Origin: Streptomyces cyaneochromogenes
GTDB taxonomy: Bacteria > Actinomycetota > Actinomycetes > Streptomycetales > Streptomycetaceae
Length of the DNA stretch: 64,000 nucleotides
Assembly (NCBI RefSeq): GCF_003963535.1
Contig: NZ_CP034539.1
Location: 682,001-746,000 of the forward strand
Reading direction: 5' to 3'
The first letter of the stretch is position 1. Each line of letters opens with the position of its first letter. Position numbers and translations under genes: made by a program. Below the pieces are notes generated by a model. It was not told the origin of the DNA. It saw only the letters and a program-made list of their open reading frames with translations, and searched no databases. Positions 10,556 through 19,029 of this stretch are shown here, piece after piece.

Positions 10556-11584
10556 GTGACTGCGACCCAACAGGGCGCACCCCCCACAGGTGTGCCCTCC
10601 CGTGCCCTGAGGCACATTCCGATCTTCCTCGCCGGCATCGCCGCCCTCGCCCTCTGCACCGCCCTGAGCCTCGCCCTCGGCGCCCGTTCGGTACCCCTGT
10701 CCACGGTGACCGACGCGCTGTTCGGCGACGCCCATGGGCGGGACGCGCTCGTGGTGACCGGGCTGCGGCTGCCGCGTACGGTCATCGGACTGGCCGTCGG
10801 GGCCGCGCTCGGGGTCGCCGGGGCCGTGGCGCAGGGCATCACCCGCAATCCGCTCGCCTCACCCACGACGCTCGGCATCAACGCGGGCGCCGGTTTCGCG
10901 GTCGTCGTCGCCATCTTCGCGCTGAAGCTCAACAGCCCCGCCGAGTACGTGTGGTTCGCGTTCGCGGGCGCGACGGGCGCCGCCGTGTTCGCCCAGGCGC
11001 TGGCCCGGCGCGCCGGGGACATCGACGCCGTGCGGCTGGCGCTCGGCGGCACCGTCCTGCAACTGGTGCTGCTGTCCTGGACGTCGGCGGTGATGCTGAT
11101 GAACCAGCGCACCCTGGACGAGGCCCGCTTCTGGCTGGCCGGGTCGCTAACCGGCCGCACCCTCGACGTACTGTGGCCGGTGCTGCCGACCCTGCTGCTC
11201 GGCCTCGTGGTCGCGCTGGCCGTCTCCCCCGCCCTCAACGCCCTTGCCCTGGGCGACGATTCGGCCCAGGCGCTCGGCGTCCCGGTGGCCCGGATCCGGC
11301 TGGCCGGCGGCATCGCGGTCGTGCTGCTCGCCGGATCGGCGGTGGCGGTGGCCGGTCCGGTCGCCTTCATCGGGCTGGCCGCGCCCCATCTCGTACGGCC
11401 GCTGCTCGGCGGCGACCACCGGCTGCTGGTGCCCGGCTGTCTGATCGCGGGCCCGCTGCTGCTGCTCGCGGCCGACGTGCTCGGCCGGATGGTGATCCGC
11501 CCCTCGGAACTGGAGGTCGGCATCGTCACCGCGTTCCTGGGCGCGCCGCTGCTCGCGCTGCTGGCTCGAAGGGTGGCCCGATGA
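10556..11584 (+). CDS. FecCD-family iron-siderophore ABC permease, first subunit
   Basis: A 342-residue membrane protein with about nine to ten hydrophobic segments and the FecCD/BtuC hallmarks GxVAQGITRNPLASPTTLGI (about residues 85-105) and GPVAFIGLAAPHLVR near residue 270. It forms the inner-membrane channel for a ferric siderophore together with the next gene. GTG 10556 lies ten bases after an iron box, leaving a very short or absent leader. Its stop overlaps the next start (ATGA), so translation of the two permeases is coupled. Confidence 0.93.
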   Translation: MTATQQGAPPTGVPSRALRHIPIFLAGIAALALCTALSLALGARSVPLSTVTDALFGDAHGRDALVVTGLRLPRTVIGLAVGAALGVAGAVAQGITRNPLASPTTLGINAGAGFAVVVAIFALKLNSPAEYVWFAFAGATGAAVFAQALARRAGDIDAVRLALGGTVLQLVLLSWTSAVMLMNQRTLDEARFWLAGSLTGRTLDVLWPVLPTLLLGLVVALAVSPALNALALGDDSAQALGVPVARIRLAGGIAVVLLAGSAVAVAGPVAFIGLAAPHLVRPLLGGDHRLLVPGCLIAGPLLLLAADVLGRMVIRPSELEVGIVTAFLGAPLLALLARRVAR

Positions 11585-11667
11585 GCACGACGAAGGGTGG
11601 CTCCATGAGCGCCACGAAGAGTGGCTCCGCCAGCGCCACGAAGGATGACTCGATGAGCGCCACGACC
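11581..11667 (+). repeat. 24-bp tandem repeat, about 3.6 copies, at the 5' end of a permease gene
   Basis: Units begin at 11581, 11605, 11629 and 11653 (partial). Each reads close to ATGAGCGCCACGAAGRGTGG followed by CTCC and keeps the reading frame. The repeat adds a hydrophilic Ser/Thr/Lys tail to the second FecCD permease. Confidence 0.85.
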
Positions 11668-12699
11668 GTCGCCGTCCGGCCGAAGTCCACCGCCCGTGCC
11701 CGCGTCCGCCGCCGCGTGACGCTGTTCGCCACCACCGGTCTCCTCGCCCTCTTCGCCCTGCTCACCCTCTCCCTGACGACGGGTGAGATCCCGATGCCCG
11801 CCGGCACCGCCCTGCGCGCGCTGATCGGCCTCGGGGATCCGGGCGACGTGCTGGTGGTGCAGGAATTCCGGGCGCCGCGCTCGGTGGCGGCGATCGTCGC
11901 CGGTGCCGGCCTGGGCGCTGCGGGCTGTGTGCTGCAGCGTCTGTTCCGCAACCCGCTGGCCTCCCCGGACGTCATGGGCATCACCGGCGGTGCGTCGCTG
12001 GGCGCGGTGGCGTTGATCGCCGCCGGGGCCTCGCCGACGCTGATCCCGGTCGGTGCCCTGGGCGGCGGGCTGCTCGCGGCGCTGCTGCTGGGCGTGTTCG
12101 CCTGGGGCTCGGGCCTCGCGGTCACCCGGCTGGTGCTCACCGGGCTCGCCGTGCAGGCCGGACTCGCGGCCGCCGTGAACCTGATGATCGTGCGCTTCCC
12201 GGCCGAGCTCGCCGGATCCGCGCTGCAGTGGACCACCGGCTCGGTGTACGGGCGGACCTGGGCGGAGGTGTGGGGAGCGGGCGGCGCCATGGTGCCGGCC
12301 CTCGCCACCGCCCTGGTGATGAACCGTCAGTTGGCCGTGCTCGACCTCGGGGACGACTCGGCGGGCGCGCTCGGTCTGCGCACCTCCAGTGCCCGGCTCC
12401 GGCTTCTCGTCCTCGCCGTCGTGCTGGCGTCGCTGGCCGCCGCGCTGGCCGGTCCGGTGACGTTCGTGGCGCTCGCCGTGCCGCACATCGTGCGGTTCGT
12501 CACCGGGCCGCCGACCGCCGCGTCCCTGGCCCTCGCCGGGCTCACCGGCGCGGTCCTGCTGCTCGCCTCCGACCTGGTCGTGCATCACCTGCTGCCGATC
12601 GAGGGGCTGCCGGTCGGCGCGGTCACCGCCACGCTCGGCGCTCCCTGGCTGCTGATCCTGATGCTGCGTCAGAGCTCGCCCGTGCAGAGGAGTCAGTGA
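11581..12699 (+). CDS. FecCD-family iron-siderophore ABC permease, second subunit
   Basis: A 372-residue permease whose core starts near residue 45 and shows the family motifs VLQRLFRNPLASPDVMGI and GPVTFVALAVPHIVR. The first 28 residues are unusual: they are built of an eight-residue repeat (MSTTKGGS, MSATKSGS, ASATKDDS, MSAT) encoded by a 24-bp tandem repeat with several in-frame ATGs, and they precede the normal cytosolic basic tail. Any of the ATGs at 11581, 11605 or 11653 could be used. I keep 11581 because of the ATGA overlap with the first permease. Confidence 0.92.
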   Translation: MSTTKGGSMSATKSGSASATKDDSMSATTVAVRPKSTARARVRRRVTLFATTGLLALFALLTLSLTTGEIPMPAGTALRALIGLGDPGDVLVVQEFRAPRSVAAIVAGAGLGAAGCVLQRLFRNPLASPDVMGITGGASLGAVALIAAGASPTLIPVGALGGGLLAALLLGVFAWGSGLAVTRLVLTGLAVQAGLAAAVNLMIVRFPAELAGSALQWTTGSVYGRTWAEVWGAGGAMVPALATALVMNRQLAVLDLGDDSAGALGLRTSSARLRLLVLAVVLASLAAALAGPVTFVALAVPHIVRFVTGPPTAASLALAGLTGAVLLLASDLVVHHLLPIEGLPVGAVTATLGAPWLLILMLRQSSPVQRSQ

Positions 12700-12740
12700 T
12701 GACGGAGCGCGCCGCAGGGGATGTCGCGTTGTGCCGTCTG

Positions 12741-12813
12741 GCGTCTGCGGCGCCATCGTGGCCGGCCGCGCCCGCGCGGCGGGAGCCGCATGTTCAACAC
12801 AGCCCCGCGCCCT
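12741..12813 (+). repeat. Dispersed intergenic repeat, copy 1
   Basis: A 73-bp GC-rich element runs from GCGTCTGCGGCGCC to CAGCCCCGCGCCC. It is almost identical to the reverse complement of 52771-52843 elsewhere in this window. It lies in the 199-bp gap between the permease and ATPase genes. Elements of this look are common between genes in Streptomyces genomes. A 67-codon frame (12699-12902) runs through the copy and overlaps both neighbours by ATGA-type junctions. Confidence 0.75.
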
Positions 12814-12898
12814 TCAGGAGCGATGCCGTACTGCCGAGGACTTCGCGCCGCCTGCTCGGCGCCCCGCACGAACCCTCCCCCGCCCCCAGGAGCCGCAC

Positions 12899-13765
12899 AT
12901 GACCGCCACCGCCAACCAGCTCTCCACCCAGGGCCTCGACCTGCGCTACGGCGACCGGCTCGTGGTCGGGGAGCTCGACCTGACGCTGCCCGGCGGTGCC
13001 GTCACGGCCATCGTCGGCCCCAACGCCTGTGGGAAGTCGACCCTGTTGCGGGGCCTCAGCCGGCTCCTCGCCCCGGCCGCCGGCACCGTCACGCTCGACG
13101 GTTCCGACATCCACCGGATGTCCGCGCGGACGCTGGCCCTGCGCATGGGTCTGCTGCCGCAGCAGCCGGTCACGCCGGAGGCGATCACCGTCGAAGCGCT
13201 CGTACGCCTCGGCCGGTACCCGCATCAGCGGCTGCTGAGCCCCTGGTCCGCCGCCGACCAGAAGGCCGTCGACGAGGCCCTGGAGCGCACCGGCACCGCG
13301 GCCCTGCGCGACCACCCCGTCGACCGCCTCTCCGGCGGTCAGCGGCAACGGGCCTGGATCGCGCTGGCGTTGGCGCAGGACACCGAGCTGCTGCTGCTCG
13401 ACGAGCCCACCACCTTCCTCGACCTCCGGCACCAGCTCGACGTCCTCGACCTGGTCGCCGCCCTGCACGCCGAGGCGGGCCGCACCGTGGTGATGGTGCT
13501 GCACGACCTCGGACAGGCCGCCCGCTACGCGGACCACATGGTGGTCCTCAAGGACGGCCGTCTGGCCGCCGCCGGCGCCCCGGCCGACGTCCTCGACGCG
13601 GAGCTGGTCAAGTCCGTGTTCGACGTGGACTGCCGGGTGATCCCAGACCCGGAGACCGGCACCCCGCTGGTCGTCCCCATGAGCCGAGGGGCGCGCCGGG
13701 GTCGAGAGCCCGAGCGCGCGGAGGCCCGAAGGGCTGAGCACGGTCGGGGTCTCGACCCCGGCTGA
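12899..13765 (+). CDS. Iron-siderophore ABC transporter ATP-binding protein (FecE/FepC type)
   Basis: This 288-residue ATPase carries Walker A GPNACGKST, Q-loop, signature LSGGQRQRAW, Walker B LLLLDEPTTFLD and an H-loop His in MVLHDLGQAARYADH, all as in FepC. It powers the two FecCD permeases upstream. ATG 12899 is set by an AGGAG seven bases upstream. The last 30 residues are rich in Arg, Gly and Glu and extend past the usual family end. The gene is separated from the permeases by a gap holding a dispersed repeat. Confidence 0.92.
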   Translation: MTATANQLSTQGLDLRYGDRLVVGELDLTLPGGAVTAIVGPNACGKSTLLRGLSRLLAPAAGTVTLDGSDIHRMSARTLALRMGLLPQQPVTPEAITVEALVRLGRYPHQRLLSPWSAADQKAVDEALERTGTAALRDHPVDRLSGGQRQRAWIALALAQDTELLLLDEPTTFLDLRHQLDVLDLVAALHAEAGRTVVMVLHDLGQAARYADHMVVLKDGRLAAAGAPADVLDAELVKSVFDVDCRVIPDPETGTPLVVPMSRGARRGREPERAEARRAEHGRGLDPG

Positions 13766-13862
13766 AAGCGCTCCGTAGGCGAATCAATCAAAAGGTGCGC
13801 AGTGCGGTGCGGCACTCCGCCGTCTCCGGCTGATCAACCACTAACAGAAAGTCCCCACGCTC

Positions 13863-14879
13863 ATGCGCTCTCCCCTGCGCGGATTCGGCCGGCTCCTCGC
13901 CGTGCTGCTCTCCGTCCTGCTCGGTACGGCCGTGCTGGCCGCCTGCGGCAGCGAGAAGTCGTCCGACGAGGCCGACACGGCGAAGGCCCCCGGCGCCTCG
14001 TCGACCGCCTTCCCCCGCACCCTCAAGACCGTGATGGGCGACGTGAAGATCCCGTCCCAGCCGAAGCGGGTCGTCGTGCTCGACACCGGTGAGCTGGACG
14101 ACGTCACCCTGCTCGGCATCGACCCGGTCGGCGCGGTCGCCCCGCACTTCAAGACCGAGGGCGGCTTCCCGACGTACCTGGACGGCGAGTTGAAGGACAC
14201 CGTCGACGTCGGCCCGCTCCTGGAGCCGAACCTGGAGAAGATCGCCTCCCTCAAGCCCGACCTGATCCTGTCCTCCAAGGTCCGGCACGAGAAGGTCTAC
14301 GACAAGCTCAGCGCGATCGCCCCGACCGTGTTCACCGAGACCACCGGCGGTGTCTGGAAGGAGAACCTCAAGGTCCACGCCGAGGCGCTGGGCCTGGAGA
14401 AGGAGGCCGCGGCCGAGCTGAAGGAGTACGAGACGCAGGCCAAGGCGCTCGGTGAGGCCATCAAGAAGAAGGACGGCGGCACCATGCCGACCGCGTCCGT
14501 GGTCCGCTTCATCGCCGGTCCGACCCGTCTGTACCAGTCCAACGCCTACAGCGGCGTCGTCCTGAACGACATCGGCCTCCAGCGCCCGAAGACGCAGATC
14601 TCCAGCGACCCCGAGGTCACGATGAAGGACGTCAGCCCCGAGCAGATCGACCAGGCCGACGCCGACCTGATCTTCGTGACCGCCGCCGACGCCGAGGACA
14701 AGACGCAGAAGGCGCAGGTCGTCTCCAACCCGGTGTGGAAGAGCCTGCCCGCCGTGAAGGACGGCAAGGTCTTCGAGGTCCCGGACGAGACGTGGATGTC
14801 CGGCATCGGTGTCCAGGCCGCCGAGGAGATGCTCAAGGACGTGGCGAAGGCCACCGGCGTGGAGCTCCCGGCGAAGTAA
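13863..14879 (+). CDS. Iron-siderophore ABC transporter substrate-binding lipoprotein
   Basis: This 338-residue protein has a lipoprotein signal peptide ending in the lipobox LAAC (Cys at residue 28), then a low-complexity linker and a type III periplasmic-binding-protein fold. Typical segments are PKRVVVLDTGELDDVTLLG near residue 60 and IASLKPDLILSS near residue 130. It would sit on the outer face of the membrane and hand the ferric siderophore to the FecCD permeases. It is 97 bases downstream of the ATPase, without its own iron box, so it is likely read through from the promoter at 10546. Confidence 0.92.
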   Translation: MRSPLRGFGRLLAVLLSVLLGTAVLAACGSEKSSDEADTAKAPGASSTAFPRTLKTVMGDVKIPSQPKRVVVLDTGELDDVTLLGIDPVGAVAPHFKTEGGFPTYLDGELKDTVDVGPLLEPNLEKIASLKPDLILSSKVRHEKVYDKLSAIAPTVFTETTGGVWKENLKVHAEALGLEKEAAAELKEYETQAKALGEAIKKKDGGTMPTASVVRFIAGPTRLYQSNAYSGVVLNDIGLQRPKTQISSDPEVTMKDVSPEQIDQADADLIFVTAADAEDKTQKAQVVSNPVWKSLPAVKDGKVFEVPDETWMSGIGVQAAEEMLKDVAKATGVELPAK

Positions 14880-14966
14880 CCGCCGCTGTTCTACCGGGGC
14901 GGGCCGCGCGCGACCGGCTCGGCCCGCCCCGACCCCCCACCCGCTAGCGGAAGTTGCTGCTCTGCC

Positions 14967-16142
14967 ATGCGTCTGTACCTGCTCGCCCTCAACCCGACCG
15001 ACTCCGTCACCGAGGGCTTCCTGCCCGCCGCCGCGCGCCTCGGCCTGGACGTCACCGTCCTCACCGACCAGCCCGACGCCCACCGCCGCACCTACCCGGA
15101 GATCGAGATCCTGGAGTGCGACGTCCGGGACCACCGGGCCGTGATCACCCGGATCTCCACCCACCACCGCCCCGACGCCGTCTTCACCAACAGCGACCAC
15201 CTCCAGACCCAGGCCGCCCTGGCCGCCGCCTACTTCGACCTCCCCGGCAAGGACTGGCGGGCCACCCTGCGCTGCAAGGACAAGGCCGAGATGCGCCGCC
15301 GCCTCGCCGCGGCCGGCGTGGACACCGTCTGGTCGGCCGAGCTGACCGAGGCGGTCGCTCCCGGGGACGCACCGTACCCGTGCGTGGTCAAGCCGCGCGA
15401 GGGCGTCGCCAGCGAGGACGTCGTCCTCGTCCACGGCCCGGAAGACCTGGTGGCCGAAACCAAGTCGATCCTGGAGCGCCGCCCGGGCGCCGTGCTGGTC
15501 GTCGAGGAGTACCTCCCCGGCGAGCTGTTCACCCTGGAGACCCTCGGCGACGGGAACGTCCGCCATGTGCTCGGCGGCTTCCACACCGAGCTGTCGCCGC
15601 CGCCGTACTTCATCGAGGAACGCCTCACCTTCGTCCCCGCCCACCCCGAGCCGGTCGTCGAGCAGGTCCTGGCGCAGCTGGACGCGCTGGGCGTCGGGTT
15701 CGGCGCCTGTCACACCGAGTTCGTGGTGCACGAGGGGCGGGCGCGGATCATCGAGGTCAACTACCGCGCCATCGGCGACCAGTGCGACCTGCTGCTGGCC
15801 CGCCTGCTTGAGATCCCGCTCTTCGAGCACATCCTGCGCACCCACCTGGGCGAGCCGCTCCCGGCCGACCTGGGCGCCCGGCGCGACGGCGCCGCCCGCC
15901 TGGAGTACCCGTGCGCCGACCGCGCCGGCACCCTGGTCGGTGCCCCCGAGGCCACGGACCTCGACGTCGACGGGGTGCACCTGACGTACCGTCCGCTGCG
16001 GTCCGTGGGCGAGTGGCACGAGCTGTACATGACCAACCGGGACTACCTCGGGGTGCTGCGCGCCACCGGAACCGACCAGGGCACGGTGGACCGGGCGGTG
16101 GCCGACTTCCTGGCCGAACGGCAGTGGGAGATCCAGCCGTGA
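14967..16142 (+). CDS. ATP-grasp ligase of the siderophore cluster
   Basis: A 391-residue ATP-grasp enzyme. It has an N-terminal Rossmann-like lid (residues 1-95), a central nucleotide-binding part with PCVVKPREGVASEDV (about residues 137-151) and VVEEYLPGELF, and metal ligands near FVVHEGRARIIEVNYR (about residues 252-267). Relatives include carboxylate-amine ligases related to carbamoyl-phosphate synthase. In this cluster it probably activates a carboxylate as acyl phosphate to form an amide with an amine or amino acid building block. Its GTGA overlap with the following IucA/IucC gene shows they work in one pathway. The exact substrates are unknown. Confidence 0.85.
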   Translation: MRLYLLALNPTDSVTEGFLPAAARLGLDVTVLTDQPDAHRRTYPEIEILECDVRDHRAVITRISTHHRPDAVFTNSDHLQTQAALAAAYFDLPGKDWRATLRCKDKAEMRRRLAAAGVDTVWSAELTEAVAPGDAPYPCVVKPREGVASEDVVLVHGPEDLVAETKSILERRPGAVLVVEEYLPGELFTLETLGDGNVRHVLGGFHTELSPPPYFIEERLTFVPAHPEPVVEQVLAQLDALGVGFGACHTEFVVHEGRARIIEVNYRAIGDQCDLLLARLLEIPLFEHILRTHLGEPLPADLGARRDGAARLEYPCADRAGTLVGAPEATDLDVDGVHLTYRPLRSVGEWHELYMTNRDYLGVLRATGTDQGTVDRAVADFLAERQWEIQP

Positions 16143-17824
16143 GCGCCCCGACCGTGACGGACACCTGCGAGGCGGAGCTGCTCACCCGTGTGCTCAGCGC
16201 CCTGCTGCGCGAGGACGTGGTCGGGCTGCGCACGCGCAGTGCGCTCCTGCACCGGCCGGACGGTGACTGGCTGAGGCTGCCCACACCCGGGGGTGACGCG
16301 CTGCTGCTGCCCGTCGGGGAGGACGGCTACCAGAGCGAGTACGCCGCCCGGCTGCCGCTCCTCGTGCGGGAAGCCGACGGCACCGAGCTGACGTCGTACG
16401 ACACCGTGCTCGGCGCGCTGCGCGAGCTCGCCGAGCCCGTGGACCGGGGCGGCTTCGACGCCTTCGCCGAGGAGTGCCGGCAGACGCTGGCCACGACACG
16501 GCTGCACGTGGCGACGCGGACGGAGGTCCTGGCACGGCTCGAACCCGGGACCGGCCTCGGCGGCGGTCTGGCGTACGACGCGCTCGCCGCCCGCCTCGAC
16601 CACCCCGTCTACCCGACCGCGCGCGGCCGCTCCGGGCTGACGGAGGAGCAACTGCGCGCGTACGCCCCGGAGTTCCACCCGCGTTTCGCGCTGCGGTGGC
16701 TCGCTCTGCCCCGGGAGTCGGTCACCCTGACCGGCACGCTCCCGCGGCTCTGGCCCACACCGGCGACGCTCGGCCTGACCGAGGTGCAGGACACCCATCT
16801 CGCGCTGCCCGTCCACCCGTTGACCGTCGAAGCACTGTCGGACGCCGACGGCCTCCCGGGCGGCGCGGTCCTCGCCGACCGCGCCCACCTCGATGTCGTA
16901 CCCACCCTGTCGATGCGCACCGTCGCCACGGTCGCGGATCCCTCCCTGCACCTCAAACTCCCCCTGGCCACCGCCACGTTGGGCCTGCGCAACAAGCGGA
17001 CCGTCAAGCCCGGCACACTCGTCGACGGCGCGGTGGGGCAGCGGCTGCTGGAGGCCGTGATCGCCCGTGAGCCCCGCTTCAGGGACACGATCCTGCACGC
17101 CGACGAGACGACGTACGCGCACGCGGGCCATGAGCTGCTGGCCGTCCTGTGCCGCCGCTACCCCGCCGGGCTCGACGACTCGACGGTCGTTCCGCTGGCG
17201 GCCCTCCTCGCGCAGGCCTCCGACGGACGGCCGGTCATCGACCATCTCGCCGACCGCTTCTACGGCGGTGACCCGCTCGCCCTGCTGGACGCCCTGCTGA
17301 CGCTGCTGTTCGACTGGCAGACCACGCTGTTCGGGTACGGCATCGCGCTGGAGTCGCACCAGCAGAACATCTCGGTGGTCCTGCGGCCGGGCGGCGACCT
17401 GCGGCTGCTGTTCAAGGACAACGACGGGCCGCGCATCAACGCCGAGCGGCTGGACGCCGTACTCCCCGGGCCGTGGGACTTCGACGACGCTCGGATCTTC
17501 GCTACGGACGACGGTCCGGTGGCCGATGTGTTCGCCACCATCACCGTCCATCTGTGCGCCGGCTCCTACGCGTTCGGCCTGCCGAAGCACCGTGACGCCC
17601 TGCTGGACCTCGTCCGCGACCGGCTGTCGCAGGCCGTGGACCGGCTCGGCGGCGACGCGGCGGCCGTCCTGCGCGCCCGTGTCCTGGACGCGCCGCGGCT
17701 GCCGGTGAAGGCGATGGTCTCGGCGGGGACGCTGCTGTCCAAGGAGCGCTCGGGTGCGGCCGACATCAACAAGCACTACACGAGCGGACCCAACTACCTG
17801 CTGCGCGGCGGTGGTTCGGCATGA
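16139..17824 (+). CDS. IucA/IucC-family NRPS-independent siderophore synthetase, copy A
   Basis: The 561-residue product has the family order: an N-terminal lobe with a TARGRSGLT phosphate-binding loop (about residues 160-168) and an ALPVHPLTVEAL segment where relatives show HPWQ, a KLPLATATLGLRNKR core and a C-terminal FerR-like tail with FGYGIALESHQQN. Such enzymes adenylate citrate or another carboxylate and condense it with an amine or alcohol. The HPLT in place of HPWQ differs from copy B at 19029-20837, so the two probably do successive, different condensations. GTG 16139 overlaps the ATP-grasp stop. Confidence 0.9.
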   Translation: MSAPTVTDTCEAELLTRVLSALLREDVVGLRTRSALLHRPDGDWLRLPTPGGDALLLPVGEDGYQSEYAARLPLLVREADGTELTSYDTVLGALRELAEPVDRGGFDAFAEECRQTLATTRLHVATRTEVLARLEPGTGLGGGLAYDALAARLDHPVYPTARGRSGLTEEQLRAYAPEFHPRFALRWLALPRESVTLTGTLPRLWPTPATLGLTEVQDTHLALPVHPLTVEALSDADGLPGGAVLADRAHLDVVPTLSMRTVATVADPSLHLKLPLATATLGLRNKRTVKPGTLVDGAVGQRLLEAVIAREPRFRDTILHADETTYAHAGHELLAVLCRRYPAGLDDSTVVPLAALLAQASDGRPVIDHLADRFYGGDPLALLDALLTLLFDWQTTLFGYGIALESHQQNISVVLRPGGDLRLLFKDNDGPRINAERLDAVLPGPWDFDDARIFATDDGPVADVFATITVHLCAGSYAFGLPKHRDALLDLVRDRLSQAVDRLGGDAAAVLRARVLDAPRLPVKAMVSAGTLLSKERSGAADINKHYTSGPNYLLRGGGSA

Positions 17825-19029
17825 GCGCGCAGGCGCTGCGCATGCCGCGCCCGGGGTTCGGGCGCGGGCATGTGCAGGCGGTGGCCGGCTGCTACTTCGT
17901 GGCCTCGTTCGCGGCCCTGGGGCTGCCGCCGTACCTGACCGAGATCCTGCCGGAGCTGGGCGACCACCAGGCCCGCTGGGCGGGGGTGCTGTACATCGTG
18001 CCGACCGTGTTCGGCGCGCTCGGCGCCCCGCTGTGGGGGCGGCTCGCCGACCGGTACGGCCGTAAACGGCTGCTGCTGCGCGCCCAGTTGGGGCTCGCGG
18101 TGTCCTTCGTGGTCGCGGGCTGGGCGGACTCGATGGCCACCTTCACGGTGGCGTTGGTGCTCCAGGGCGTCCTGGGCGGGACGTTCGCCGCGTCCAACGG
18201 CTATCTGGGCGCCGCGCTGGAGGGCCCCGCGCTGTCCAAAGCGCTCACCCTGATGCAGGGCAGCGCGCGGGCGGCGCTGGTCGTGGCGCCGATCGTGGTC
18301 GGATCCCTGTCGGGCTGGCTCTCCCCGCACCGTCAGTACGCGCTGCTCGCCGTACTGCCGCTGACGGCCGCTCTGTTGCTCGCCGCACTTCCCGAGCCGG
18401 AGCCCGTCGAGCAGCCGCAGAGCCGGCCGGAGACGGTCGACGCGGCGGCCCCGGTGGTCTCGCTGAAGGTGCTCTACGCCCTGGAGTTCGCCTTCGTCTT
18501 CTCCACGGTCATCTCCTTCCCCTACCTGATCGCGCTCGTCGACGACCGAATACCGGGGACCTCACCGGCCCTGTCCGGCGTGCTCTTCGCCCTGCCCCAC
18601 CTGGTCTATCTGGTGGCGGCACTGGCGGTGCACGCGACATTCCGGGACCGTCCGAGGGCCGGGATCGCGCTCGGCTTCGCCTGTATCGCGCTCGGCCTCG
18701 CCGGGCACGCGGTCGCCGGTTCGCCGGCCTCGCTGATCGCCGTACGACTGCTGCTGGGCGTCGGACTCACCCTCGGCCTGGTGTCCCTGTCGGTGCTGGC
18801 CGCCGACTGTGCCAAGGGCCGTGCGCCGGGGGGCATGTTCGGATCACTGGAGTTCTTCTCCAAGGCCGGCGCGGTCGCCGCCGGAGTGGCCGCGGCGGCG
18901 GGCAGTGCCCGCTTCGGACCGGCCGCGCCCGTGCTCATCGGCGGCGCCGCCGCCGCAGTCACCGTCATCGCCACGCTTCTCCTCTCCTCACTCCCCGCAC
19001 TGAACCACCGCACCCGCCGGAGCAGCTGA
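17821..19029 (+). CDS. MFS transporter, probable siderophore exporter
   Basis: This 402-residue protein has about twelve hydrophobic helices and the major-facilitator motif GRLADRYGRKRLLL between helices 2 and 3 (about residues 77-90). It is embedded between two siderophore synthetase genes with ATGA overlaps on both sides. In staphyloferrin loci the equivalent position is held by SbnD or SfaA, which secrete the finished siderophore, and that is the inferred role here. Confidence 0.9.
   Translation: MSAQALRMPRPGFGRGHVQAVAGCYFVASFAALGLPPYLTEILPELGDHQARWAGVLYIVPTVFGALGAPLWGRLADRYGRKRLLLRAQLGLAVSFVVAGWADSMATFTVALVLQGVLGGTFAASNGYLGAALEGPALSKALTLMQGSARAALVVAPIVVGSLSGWLSPHRQYALLAVLPLTAALLLAALPEPEPVEQPQSRPETVDAAAPVVSLKVLYALEFAFVFSTVISFPYLIALVDDRIPGTSPALSGVLFALPHLVYLVAALAVHATFRDRPRAGIALGFACIALGLAGHAVAGSPASLIAVRLLLGVGLTLGLVSLSVLAADCAKGRAPGGMFGSLEFFSKAGAVAAGVAAAAGSARFGPAAPVLIGGAAAAVTVIATLLLSSLPALNHRTRRSS

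Noticed and set aside
10525-12756. Minus-strand open frame of 743 codons opposite the two permeases
   Set aside because: Antisense of FecCD genes; composition (His, Gln, Arg-rich) typical of shadow frames in high-GC DNA.
13788-16019. Minus-strand open frame of 743 codons opposite the binding lipoprotein and ATP-grasp genes
   Set aside because: Spans two recognised genes on the other strand and shows no family motifs.
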